Assembly (NCBI RefSeq): GCF_000227135.1
Contig: NC_018258.1
Span: 95,279 to 159,278 of the forward strand
DNA from: Leishmania donovani
Taxonomy: Eukaryota; Euglenozoa; Kinetoplastea; Trypanosomatida; Trypanosomatidae
Direction: 5' to 3'
Length of the DNA stretch: 64,000 nucleotides
The notes below the pieces were generated by a model. It was not told the origin of the DNA, did no database searches, and saw only the letters and a list, made by a program, of their open reading frames with translations. Of this stretch, positions 30,445-40,290 are shown in pieces. The translations under genes were made by a program, and so were the position numbers. Position 1 is the first letter of the stretch. The number at the start of each line of letters is the position of its first letter.

Positions 30445-32799
30445 CTACTCCTCCAGGATGCCAAACTCGCGCAGGCGCTCGTCGACGATCTCCTCCCCGA
30501 TGCACTCAATCGGCTGCCGTGGAGTGCGGATCTGGTACTCAGCAGCTGTGTCCTCCATCATTCCTACCTGCACAAAGGACGGCATGTTAGCAAAGACGCG
30601 GCAGTTGCGGTCCACCCGCTTGAACTCCACCTTGATGCCGTTGCCAACGTACGTGTCGCACAGGAGGCCCATCACGTACGGCTTCGTCACGCTGGGGTCG
30701 TGGATGCGGGGGATGACAAAGTACGGGCTGTGCTCTGGCAAAAAGGTGTACTTCATCGCCACGTCGCGCGAGAAGTTGAACTTGAGCTGGCGGTCCGGCT
30801 TCTCCACAAGCGAGTTGCTGGTCGCGTCCAGCTTCTCCTTCTTGCCGCTGTGCCGGAACACGCTCAGCAGGAGTGCATGGTACTCCAGCGACGGGTCGTC
30901 GCGCTCGTCCTCCTGCGAGAGAGTGATGTAGGCCTCCGTCGGCGCGGACACGTTGACCTCGAAAGAGACGGTCGGGATGCCCTGAGCAAACTCGCCACGG
31001 GCACGGTAGTCGAACCACGGAGTGCGCAGGTGGCAGCAGCCACCGCCGGAGAAGATCTTCAGCGCGTCGCTCCACTCTACCCAGAACGTGCGGTCGGCAT
31101 CCGTCGGGCTTCCGCCGTGCCGGTAGCACGCGTTGCGCACGGATGGGTACTTGCTCCAGCGCTTGTCGTCCTTGCTCCACGCGCCGGTCCACTCAGAGCC
31201 GTTGCCCCACGGGTTGCGGACGCGCAGCAGACGGAGGTCCAGGTCCTCGAAGTACTCCGTCTGCAGAACTGCGTAGCCATGGTGCAGGAGGAGGCCCATC
31301 TTCTCGTACGTTGCCTCCAGCTCCGGGTTGGCGCTGACGACGTTCGCGTTGCCGAATGCCTCGCCACCGTCGGACGGGGTGCAGAGCACCTGCAAGTGAC
31401 CCATCCTGTTGTAAGACAGCATCTCCTGAAACAGCATGTCGTCGCCGCCCTGCGCGTCCTCCCAGAAGCTCTCGTAGCGCGTCACTGGGAAGCCGGTGAA
31501 CTCCGACAGCGGCTCCAGCGGGTCGCCGCTCGCGATGTTCGCGTAGGAGCCGTGCACTTTCGCGTAGGTCTTCTCCAGCAGCGCCACCCACATGCGCCGG
31601 ATGTCCACTGCGCACCGCGCGAACTCGGGGCCGTCACGCGTCGCAGGCAGGAAGTCGTCCAGCAGCACCGGCAGCCACCAGCCGTTGAAGTTTATCGTGA
31701 CCCAGTAGGCACCGAGGGCACGCTCGATCTTGCCGTTGGCGGCGCTCACCGGGTGGCGGAAGAGGTCGTGCAGCCGGTCGCCGCTGGCGTCGGTCAGGGC
31801 GGCGATGGCGGAGACGAGGTAGGTGTCGCCGATGGAGCCGTGTGTCACTTGCGACGGCAGGATGTCGCGGCGGAAGAGGCGCACCTCCTTGAGCTGCTCC
31901 TCCGGGATCCAGGTGGAGGGGCGGTGCCACGGGATGAAGCGCGGCAGGTACGTGTCCACGTCAGCGCGGTAGAGCGAGTAGTCGCACGGACGGAAGTCGC
32001 AGTCGATGTACGGCTTCTCGTTCTCCTCGCAGTACGCCAGCACCTTCTCCTCTGTCAGGTCGTCCTCACGCACACCGATGGCCTGCGCCATGACCATCAG
32101 GTCGTCGGCGATGCGGTCGTTGACTTCGCCGTAGAGGATGTCGCGCTTGTCGTCGTTCAGTGGCACGGCCTTGGCGCTGCACTTGAAACCGTTGATCTTG
32201 CCGGCTACCAGCTTCGTCGTCTCCCCAGGGAAGACGACGAGGGAGGCGGACAGCTCGCTTGTGCTCATAACGTACATGTCGACCTTTTCGCCGGGCTGCA
32301 GGTCTGACTTGGCGCCGAAGGTGAACTTCACATGCATCTCGTACTTGTCCGTGTCGTTGTAGTAGTACCAAGAGCCATCTGGCGTCACGACCTTGAAGAG
32401 CAGGCCGTTCTCGAAGACCGGCGTGACGTCGCCCTCAACGGAGGGGCCGTTTAACTGGTAGGTATGGCCCATGCGCTTCGTGCGGTCCTTCTCCGACATG
32501 TTCAGGATGGTCGTGTCGATCGTCTTGTCCTCGAACTCGTCGCACTCGTCGTCGTTCACGTACGGCGGCGGCAGGTCGCGGCGCGGTGGCACGTACTTCT
32601 TGGCTGTGTCTCCGTCGGACTGCAGGTTACGCATCTTCTGGATGTCCTTCATGCTGCGCGGCAGCAGGTCCGGCAGCGGTGTCGGCACGCGCACGGGGTG
32701 CAGCGTGTCCTCGTCCATCTTGCTCGGACGCGTGGGCAGCGGCATCACGTAGCCCGGTGGGAACTCAAACGGCTGCGGCTCGGCCGTTGCAGCAGGCAT
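30445..32799 (-). CDS. Calpain-like protein A (cysteine peptidase homologue, catalytic Cys replaced by Thr)
   Basis: A protein of 784 residues. A proline-rich N-terminus is followed by the kinetoplastid DUF1935 domain (about 110-215, with SWYYYNDTDKYEMHVKFTFG), the calpain protease core (about 265-575) and a C-terminal beta-rich domain (about 600-780) corresponding to calpain domain III. In the core the GDCWFL motif reads GDTYLV, so Thr326 sits at the catalytic Cys position. His507 (HHGYAV) and Asn529 (VRNPWG) are kept. Proteolysis is therefore unlikely; a structural or regulatory role, as proposed for other trypanosomatid calpain-like proteins, is the better inference. No EF-hand domain is present. 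The start is the ATG at 32799, with a pyrimidine tract and AG about 16 bases upstream. It is the last gene transcribed in an array of five. Confidence 0.94.
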   Translation of the reverse strand: MPAATAEPQPFEFPPGYVMPLPTRPSKMDEDTLHPVRVPTPLPDLLPRSMKDIQKMRNLQSDGDTAKKYVPPRRDLPPPYVNDDECDEFEDKTIDTTILNMSEKDRTKRMGHTYQLNGPSVEGDVTPVFENGLLFKVVTPDGSWYYYNDTDKYEMHVKFTFGAKSDLQPGEKVDMYVMSTSELSASLVVFPGETTKLVAGKINGFKCSAKAVPLNDDKRDILYGEVNDRIADDLMVMAQAIGVREDDLTEEKVLAYCEENEKPYIDCDFRPCDYSLYRADVDTYLPRFIPWHRPSTWIPEEQLKEVRLFRRDILPSQVTHGSIGDTYLVSAIAALTDASGDRLHDLFRHPVSAANGKIERALGAYWVTINFNGWWLPVLLDDFLPATRDGPEFARCAVDIRRMWVALLEKTYAKVHGSYANIASGDPLEPLSEFTGFPVTRYESFWEDAQGGDDMLFQEMLSYNRMGHLQVLCTPSDGGEAFGNANVVSANPELEATYEKMGLLLHHGYAVLQTEYFEDLDLRLLRVRNPWGNGSEWTGAWSKDDKRWSKYPSVRNACYRHGGSPTDADRTFWVEWSDALKIFSGGGCCHLRTPWFDYRARGEFAQGIPTVSFEVNVSAPTEAYITLSQEDERDDPSLEYHALLLSVFRHSGKKEKLDATSNSLVEKPDRQLKFNFSRDVAMKYTFLPEHSPYFVIPRIHDPSVTKPYVMGLLCDTYVGNGIKVEFKRVDRNCRVFANMPSFVQVGMMEDTAAEYQIRTPRQPIECIGEEIVDERLREFGILEE

Positions 32800-33605
32800 C
32801 TTGTCGTGCTGTTGCTTGATGGAGGAAGAAAAGGGGTAATACGGGTAAGCAGCGGAGGTGTGTGTGCGCGTGTGTCAGGGAGGGGGTGCACTTCATGCAG
32901 TGATGGGCACGGTGATATTGCCAGCACAAAACAACAACCATCCAGAGCTGCAGCCGCCCGAGATGGAGGAAGCAGAGCAGAAGAGATGCAGAAGGACGTG
33001 ACTGAGGTGAGGTGGCGAGAGCCCTGACGTGCGCGAACACAGCACGACGTTGGGGGAGGGGGGTGACGGCAGTGCACCATTGCCGACAGCATCGCCCCCG
33101 CCCTCCTGCGACGAGGGACGGGACGGCGGGTAAGGCACGGATACGTTTTATTTTCCTCTGCAGCTCCTGTCCGATGTTCTGTCGCCTGTCGGTGTCGGTG
33201 GCTGTGCCTCCGAAATGCGTGCGGGAGGGCGGCGTGGTTCCTGCGCACATGGAGGGGGTAGAGAGAGCAAGAGAGGCGAGAGGCGGGGCGAAGAGAGAAC
33301 GGCAGCACATGAAAGGAAAAGAAATACGGAAAATCACAACAACAGAAAAGGATAAGCGAATGGTAGACAAGATAAGGAGCCACAACAGCCACAGCGAGAG
33401 CACAGTCGTATCTCCCCGACTTTCCAGGGCAGCGTAGCGTACGCGTGTGGTGTCAATCAGGGGGACCACGGCGTGCGTCTACTCACCATCCCCCGCCGCC
33501 GACAGCGACGTCTCAAAGGGAGGTGTCGGAACGAGGATGCTCCTAGAGTGCTGTGTTGATGTGAATGCACAGAGACGGAACAAAACACCACAGCGAATGC
33601 CATAT
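32800..33605. other. Intergenic region between calpain-like A and B
   Basis: The shortest spacer of the calpain array, about 0.8 kb. A pyrimidine tract on the minus strand (about 32818-32838) followed by AG at 32816-32815 is the likely splice site for gene A. Nothing else is recognisable. Confidence 0.5.
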
Positions 33606-36600
33606 TCACATACCCTTCGTTTCGTTGCCAGAGATGCGAGACCCCTCGCACGTCGCAACGCCTGCCTTGGTGCACACTTGGTACTGTGCTGTCACGCGCG
33701 AGGCGCCCTCCAGTGGGAACGCCGTGGTTGAGTCCGTGAAGACGCCGCAGCTGCGCCGCAGCGACACAAAGTGGACGGACAAATCCTCCCCGTCCCCCGC
33801 AACGGCGTCGCTGACGATGGACACGACAAACCGCACCTCGGGCGCAGCGGCTATCGAGGCGGCGTTCGAGGAGGATCCGCTGCCGGCGCCGACGGCGGCA
33901 GCGCTAACGGCGCTTGGATCGAGCAGCGGGACAACCAGTACGGCGGCGCCGTTGCTACTCGTGCTCGGCTCAACGACCACCTTTATGGACACATCACGCG
34001 CCACGACGTATGTTCGGCAGCCTGTCACGCTCTCGATGTCGTCGCAGGACTCACGGACCACCTTCGCCGACTGGTTCGCCTGTCGGTGCACCACCGCGAG
34101 CGCCGTGCCGTGGAGCGGGATGGGACGGGCAGCGACGACGGTGCCAAAGTTGTCGAGCGTCTCGCTCACCGTCTCCAGCGAAAGCGTCACGAGCAGCTCC
34201 ACTTTGCGCCGCGCCTTCAGCTCAAGCGCCAGCCGTGGTCGGCCCTCCACAAAGGCGTTCCGCACACGGTACCGGTGTCGGTCCCACATGGTGTAGCACA
34301 CGCCGCCGCCCGCAAACGCCGTCAGCGCCTCCCCCCATTCTACCCACATCGTGCCCTTGCGCTCGTTTAGAGCGACCGCCTCCGGTGACAAGTCCGTACA
34401 GGCTCTAGGGCTGAGCGCGTGCGAGGCCAGAACGCGGGAGCACACCTGTCCGTGCAGGCTCGTCGTGGCGGACGCAATGGCACTGAGGCTGGGGTCGGGC
34501 TGGTCGTACCACGTCGTGTACCTCCACTTCTTCTCGTAGTGGATCTTGTTTTTTGTCTCCCACGTCCACGGGTTCTTCAGCTGGACCATGCGCAGATCTA
34601 GCGCCTCGTAGAAGGCGACGTCGCGCAGGAAGTAGATGTGGCCGGGCAGGAACTGCGGCACCGCGCCCTTCACCGGCATGATACGCGAGGAACGCTTGCA
34701 GGACATGTCCACGGTCGCACTCGACTGCTCGTCGGTGGGGGGCGGAGAGAAGAGAAGCACCGTGCAGCCGGCCCGGACACAGAGCTCGAGGTAGCGAAAG
34801 AGCGACCGGAACGCGCCATCCCTCGGCCCCTGCGCGGCGGCCGCCCACATGGAGTCGAGAAAGCGTACGGGGAATCCAGTGAAGTCGCCGAGGGCCTCCA
34901 TGGCGTCGACGAGGCACGTCGCCGCGTATGAGCCAAGCGACTTGGCATACGCCTTTTCGAGCAGCTGCACCCACAGCCGGCGCGGGTCCTCGGCACAGCT
35001 CGCAAACAGCGGTCCTCTCAGCGACGCAGGCACGTAGTCGTCGACAAGGTAGGTGTGCCACCACCCATTGTGCAGCAGCGTCACTCGGTAGCAGCCCTGC
35101 GACCTCTCCATCTTGCCCACGTGCGCGCTCACGGGGTGGCGGAACATCCACCGCACATGGGCCGGGAACTGCGCCACCGCCGCCATCGCAGCCACCACCG
35201 TGTGGTTGCTCAGGTCACCCTGCTTCACCAGGAAACACGAAATCTCGCCGCGGAATAGACGCGTCTGCGACACCTCGGCCAGGTAGATGTACTCCTCCGG
35301 CCGCCGCCATGTGACGGCCGGTATGACGACCGCGTCGAACTCAGGGCGATACAGGCTCTCCGAACTCGGGCGGAAGTTGAGGTCTGTGAAGCGGAGGTTG
35401 TTCTTGAGACAGCACTTCAGGTACGCCTGCTGGTCGGAGGCTCGGCTCCACTTGCCAAGTGCCTTGCGCACAGCGTTGATCTCGGCGTTGATCTTGCGCA
35501 GCGACTGCGTCACCGACGGCGAGACGTAATCGCGCGGCACCGGCACTCGCTTTGCCATGAAGTGAGGCATATGCGCCACCCCACTCATGAAAAAGTTCGT
35601 CTCCTCCGGCAATACGGCGATCGTAATCTCCGTCTCGCCGGTACTGGCGACGGGGGAGAGCATGGCACGTTCGTTGATCTTCTCGTTGCCGCGCAGATGG
35701 CACTGCACGCGTACAACCATCACCTCCTGCAGGGTATCGTTGTAGAAGTGGTACTCGCCTTTTGGGGTCTTGATCTTGTACAGCATGCCCTCCGAAAAAA
35801 CCCGAGTGACGAGACCGGAGACGCTCGGCTGTCCAAAATTGAAGCGGCTGGATGGTGTGTAGGGCGCCGGGAAGTAATTGAGGTCATCAAACTCATCCAT
35901 ATCGGCATCATCGTCGTCTCCCTTGTCACAGCCGTCCGTCTCCTCAATCTGCTGCAAGAGGCGCTGCGCCTCCGTCAGGCCTTCCCCTGCCCTTGCTGTC
36001 TCCGCCTTCTTGTCTGGCGAGTCCACGAGCTGCGGCACTGAAACACTACGGGGGCGGCGGGCACCAACTGCACTGGGCTGTGATGACTCGTGAGCACCGC
36101 CGCTGGTGGACAAGCAAGCCATCAGCATCTCTTCTTTGCGCTCCAGAAGCTCACGGCACGCCTTCGTGGCGAGGCAGTAGCGCGGCACCGCTTTCTCATG
36201 CTCCTCGAGGTAGTCGTAGATGACGTGCAGCACCTCCGGATCGGAGACGGCCTGCACAAAGGCCACCAACTTCTCTGCGGCCATGCGGTTGGCAGGCGAG
36301 ATGTGCAGGCTGTCGGTAAGACCGTACTGCCGCGTCTCGGGCCGCTCCTCTGGCACAACCGAGGCCGCCGCGAGGTTCGATGAGGATTCTGTGATCGCTG
36401 CCTTTGTCGCGCTCATCTCCAATGACTCCACTGAGTGATGCCGCCTCCTGCGTCCAGGTGAAGCGTGTGGGGCCTCTTTTTCCGCCGTCTCGCCAGCAAC
36501 ACAACTCGCCTCACTGATCGTTTCCGGTATTGCTGTCGAGGCGAAGCTGGTTCTTCGGGGGCGCGTCCGCTGCTTCGTGCTTCTGTCCAGTGACGGCTGC

Positions 36601-38093
36601 TGCAGCGGAAGGGCAGTGGTTTTCCTAGCCCGCGTTGACAGCATTGCAATGGTGTCCAGGGACAAAACCGTCGGCCGCGAGTCTGGGAGACTGGTCGGCT
36701 CTCCGTTGATATCATCAGCGCCATGCGCACCAGCTGTCGGAGCCTCAACATACGTGTTTGACCGCTGACCACTCGCTGCCTGTCTGGATTCGTGGAGCTG
36801 GCCCTTCGCCGCCTGCCATCGTTCCTCCATGGCAGCGGGGGGTGCTTGTGCAAAGCCGTTCGCGGCGGACGAGGGTGGTGTCGCATCGGTAATCGTTGCA
36901 GCCTTTGCATTCCTTTTGGAAGGCGAAAGGGTCCCCGCGCGAATCAACGACGGCATATCAGTCGGTAGGGTGGTGCCTGGAGACTGCGACTGCTGCGTCT
37001 CAGGCTGCCGCCGGACTGTGGCGGCTGCCGCTGAGTCCCTTCGCACATCAGTTTCTGGCCCTTTCTTGCCGTCTAAAGGGGCAATGCGCCGCGTCGGCAC
37101 CATGTTGACACGGGCGGCCCGCCTCAGAGGCGAGTTTGCTGTTGCGCCTCTCTGGCCAACGGGGCAGCGATCACCCGTCGTCGCCGGTGCTGCCATGAAA
37201 GGTGCAGGATCGTTGGCGCTGCTGGCAGCCACGGGTGGCGCTCTTTCTCCTTCTGTGCGGTTTGTCGGGGGCCCGCGGGTGATCTCCTTGTTCACCTTCG
37301 GAGCCGCTGTGGGCAAGGCGGTCTGTTTCGTAACGGCAGTCTCAAGTCCTGTAGCGATGCTCGACGGCGGTGCCATGCCCTGAATCGGCAGGGTCAGTAG
37401 TCCAGTAGCCCCTGACGAGCTCAAAGACAGGACATCGTCCGCTTCGGCGTCTGTCATTGGGCTGACTGGTCGTCGCTGCGAGACCTCGCGCAGTACCAGC
37501 GCTTCCGTGCTGCAATCATCCTCCAGCCACTTAGCAGCCTCGATCTGCAGCGACCGGGTGCGGTGCGGCGGCGGCTTCTGCTTCTTCTTACGGTTACGAG
37601 CCACCTCCGCGGCAGAGGCGGCCCCCGGTGCCCCGCCGGCGCCACACAACCTCGGGTGCAAAGCAAGGGCGTCGCTGCCCTTTGGCGTAAAGTGCGTCGG
37701 CACGGCAGGAAGGCCGGCCACCATGGCACCGCTCACCTCGGTGGTGCTTATGGACTGATCATTGCCATGGAGCCGGAACCCTCGTGAAATGCCGGGGAGA
37801 GGGCTCAACATGCCAGGCTTCAGAGGCGTCATAACGGTGTCCTGGCGATCTAGAGCAGAAGCCACACTGGGACTGGGGCGGTACCCTGCTGAGCCTACGC
37901 GGGACACAGAGTCGAGAAAGTTCGAGTCCACCCCGTACGGGGAATGCGAAACCTCTGAGAAGGGCAGAGAGTCGAAGCTGTCAATGTTCATGACGGCCCA
38001 ATTCGCACCTTTAAAGGCCCCGACCGGGTCGCTGTAGGACATCTCCGAGTCATCGGATGATGTCGACACTACAGCAAGCGGTATCTTTGGCAT
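33606..38093 (-). CDS. Calpain-like protein B, large, catalytic Cys replaced by His
   Basis: A protein of 1495 residues, about twice the length of gene A. The first ~700 residues are low complexity (Ser, Ala, Pro, Thr, basic patches) with no domain I recognise. A helical segment rich in charged residues (about 590-650) precedes the DUF1935 domain (about 735-850, with GEYHFYNDTLQEVMVV) and a calpain core. At the catalytic site the motif reads SNHTVV, placing His964 where Cys is expected. His1152 (GHIYFL) and Asn1174 (LKNPWT) are retained. The core is followed by a domain III-like beta region with an Ala/Ser-rich insert. Catalysis is unlikely. The long N-terminus is the unusual part and may be an interaction or cytoskeletal-targeting region (inference). 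The start is the ATG at 38093, with CAG about 30 bases upstream. Confidence 0.92.
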   Translation of the reverse strand: MPKIPLAVVSTSSDDSEMSYSDPVGAFKGANWAVMNIDSFDSLPFSEVSHSPYGVDSNFLDSVSRVGSAGYRPSPSVASALDRQDTVMTPLKPGMLSPLPGISRGFRLHGNDQSISTTEVSGAMVAGLPAVPTHFTPKGSDALALHPRLCGAGGAPGAASAAEVARNRKKKQKPPPHRTRSLQIEAAKWLEDDCSTEALVLREVSQRRPVSPMTDAEADDVLSLSSSGATGLLTLPIQGMAPPSSIATGLETAVTKQTALPTAAPKVNKEITRGPPTNRTEGERAPPVAASSANDPAPFMAAPATTGDRCPVGQRGATANSPLRRAARVNMVPTRRIAPLDGKKGPETDVRRDSAAAATVRRQPETQQSQSPGTTLPTDMPSLIRAGTLSPSKRNAKAATITDATPPSSAANGFAQAPPAAMEERWQAAKGQLHESRQAASGQRSNTYVEAPTAGAHGADDINGEPTSLPDSRPTVLSLDTIAMLSTRARKTTALPLQQPSLDRSTKQRTRPRRTSFASTAIPETISEASCVAGETAEKEAPHASPGRRRRHHSVESLEMSATKAAITESSSNLAAASVVPEERPETRQYGLTDSLHISPANRMAAEKLVAFVQAVSDPEVLHVIYDYLEEHEKAVPRYCLATKACRELLERKEEMLMACLSTSGGAHESSQPSAVGARRPRSVSVPQLVDSPDKKAETARAGEGLTEAQRLLQQIEETDGCDKGDDDDADMDEFDDLNYFPAPYTPSSRFNFGQPSVSGLVTRVFSEGMLYKIKTPKGEYHFYNDTLQEVMVVRVQCHLRGNEKINERAMLSPVASTGETEITIAVLPEETNFFMSGVAHMPHFMAKRVPVPRDYVSPSVTQSLRKINAEINAVRKALGKWSRASDQQAYLKCCLKNNLRFTDLNFRPSSESLYRPEFDAVVIPAVTWRRPEEYIYLAEVSQTRLFRGEISCFLVKQGDLSNHTVVAAMAAVAQFPAHVRWMFRHPVSAHVGKMERSQGCYRVTLLHNGWWHTYLVDDYVPASLRGPLFASCAEDPRRLWVQLLEKAYAKSLGSYAATCLVDAMEALGDFTGFPVRFLDSMWAAAAQGPRDGAFRSLFRYLELCVRAGCTVLLFSPPPTDEQSSATVDMSCKRSSRIMPVKGAVPQFLPGHIYFLRDVAFYEALDLRMVQLKNPWTWETKNKIHYEKKWRYTTWYDQPDPSLSAIASATTSLHGQVCSRVLASHALSPRACTDLSPEAVALNERKGTMWVEWGEALTAFAGGGVCYTMWDRHRYRVRNAFVEGRPRLALELKARRKVELLVTLSLETVSETLDNFGTVVAARPIPLHGTALAVVHRQANQSAKVVRESCDDIESVTGCRTYVVARDVSIKVVVEPSTSSNGAAVLVVPLLDPSAVSAAAVGAGSGSSSNAASIAAAPEVRFVVSIVSDAVAGDGEDLSVHFVSLRRSCGVFTDSTTAFPLEGASRVTAQYQVCTKAGVATCEGSRISGNETKGM

Positions 38094-38122
38094 GCTGACG
38101 CTACCTGTGTATGCTTTCTCTA

Positions 38123-38152
38123 CTGCGCATGAGACGGGGGAGAGGAGGGGGG
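38123..38152 (-). promoter_or_regulatory. Predicted trans-splice acceptor of calpain-like B
   Basis: On the minus strand a C/T-rich tract (about 38130-38152) is followed by GCAG with AG at 38124-38123, giving a predicted 5' UTR of about 29 bases. Confidence 0.5.
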
Positions 38153-40290
38153 AGCGTCCGCGGGGCTACGCGTCGACGCAGGCTGCTGCTGAGCGGGTGA
38201 AAAAAAAATGAAAACGGCGCACACAAACAGCTGCTCTCAAGCATGGGCGGCACGACGGAGGTCAGAGTCGGCCGGGAAGGGGCCAGAAGAAGAGATGAGC
38301 AGTGCAAGAGGAACAGCAAGAATACGGGGAGTGCAACTACACAGGGGAAAAAATGGGGGGGGGGGGCACGAACGGAACAAGCTAGCAAGAAAGAGAAGAG
38401 TGATGCCGATGATAGGAGGCCCCCTCCGTCCCCTCTTTTGGTTGGTGAGACACCACTGAGACACCGGAGAGGCGGGGGAGAGCAAGGAGACTCCGAAAAG
38501 GAGAGACGTAGACGCACAGGCTTGGGTACTATGTGCACGTGCGCCCCAGCTGGCAGATCATATCAAACGACAGACAGAGATATGCGCATATATATGTATG
38601 CACAAACAAGCAATAAGAGCCTAACGAGCGCACTCTCCTCCCCTCCACCCTCACGCAGCTACGCCCAGACGGGGGCGAGAGAAGCTCAAACAAGTACGAC
38701 CCGCGATCTCTTTGTGCGCAGAGTGGCGTGCGTGTGTGGCGGAGTGCGTATGCGTAATGGATGTCTCGTTGGGTGCGTCAGGGAGACCAAGTAACAGGGG
38801 GGAAGCAGGCAGGCGAGAGCGAAAGATGAGCTCAAGTAATCCATCTTCCAAAGGTTAGGCTAAGCAGAAAGAGATTGCACAATGACCGACAACTGTATAC
38901 ATGGAGCAGAAGGCAGGTGGCGCGAGATGAGCGGCAGCAGTGATGGCGGCGTTGGGGCAGGCTATGGTGCTACTCGCAGTGCAACAGCGCAGGGCGCCCT
39001 TCGTCAGTGGGCGTGGCCCCTCAGCAACGACGCGCAGCCACGCGTTTCGGCCAGCAACTGTACAGCTGCGAAGAGAGCGAAAGTAAGGGAGTTGGTGTGT
39101 GTGTGTGTGTGTGTGCTGAGGGAGGGCGTTGACGGAAGTATAAGGGGAGGCGTCTCAGCGCGCCCCTATGCCTAGATACGTCGGGGGAAGTGTGCCTGTG
39201 CTTTCCCTACCCACGCAGTCGCTGCGCCAGTAAGCGAATGTACACCGGGCCAACAAAGAATCGGGTGAGGTGGTGCTTTCACAGCACCACCTTCTCACAG
39301 GGTTGGCGCAGACGAACACGAGGAAGAGAGAGGGGCGGATGAGACGAGTGCTCTGTTCAGTGTTGTACGGTGGGGCCCTGTGGAGTTGGAGGAGAGAGAA
39401 GACGGCGGCCGGAGAGTGGTGTGGTGTGAACATTTCGATGAGGGCATGCACGACTGCGAAAGCGCATAGCAACAGCTCATCTGTGGAGAAAGAAGCGAGA
39501 GCGCAGGAGGAACCCGGAAGACTCATGCCTCCATTACCCTTGCAGTTCTGTTAGTTGCCTGCACGACTGTTGCGGGAGGTCTTAGAAATGATGCAGGAGA
39601 ACGCCAAGCGTTCTTCGTGCCTCATGTAAGAATGGTACGAGCCGATCTGGTGCGGGTAATGTATTGCCGTCGGGGGGGAGGGGGAGACACTGCCCGCTAC
39701 TCTGCACGTCGCAGCTACGCGTGGGCGTGATCAGGTGTGTGTGTGTGTGTGTGTGTGCGTGCGTGTCTGAACCCTTTTCGTGCAGTCGTGTCCTTGTGCA
39801 GACCAGTGACACAGCAGACGAAAGGAGACAGCAACAAAGCAAAACGCGCACGCACACATGCATACGCATACACATATACACAGACACTCACAAGACAGCG
39901 CTGCACGCCAATGAAGTTGTACAACACCACGTCGGCCGAGAGACACGCGTACCGCATGACGTGCAAAGAGCATGCGCGAGCAAGCAAATAATGGCAGATG
40001 AGGAGAGCGGGGTGGTGGTGGTGGTGGTGATGGTGGCGAAAAAAAAAATATATAACGACAATAGAAAGGAATACATGAGCGCATAACGGCCACACGATAC
40101 ATCATCATCATCCAATATCAAGGAAAGAAAGAAAGCACGCAAGACGCTCGCACACAGCATTCCTTGCGAGCGAGCGGCACAGACTCTTTACTCTACATCG
40201 ACCGTAACGAGGTGAAACACGTGAGCACCTGATCGGGGCTAAGGAATGTCTTTGCTCTGCGCATGCTCGTCGACGTGCCCACGCGTGCCG
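38125..40290. other. Intergenic region rich in simple repeats
   Basis: About 2.2 kb containing a G run (38353-38368), GT runs (39094-39116 and 39734-39767) and a GGT run (about 40009-40033). On the transcribed strand these become C, CA and ACC runs. No gene is supported. Confidence 0.6.

Noticed and set aside
30295..32307. A 670-residue open frame on the plus strand, antisense to calpain-like A
   Set aside because: It mirrors a well-supported calpain coding region. High GC at third positions removes antisense stops, and the translation shows no domain.
38353..38368. Guanine homopolymer as a quadruplex element
   Set aside because: It is a single run without three further spaced G tracts, so it is treated as simple sequence.
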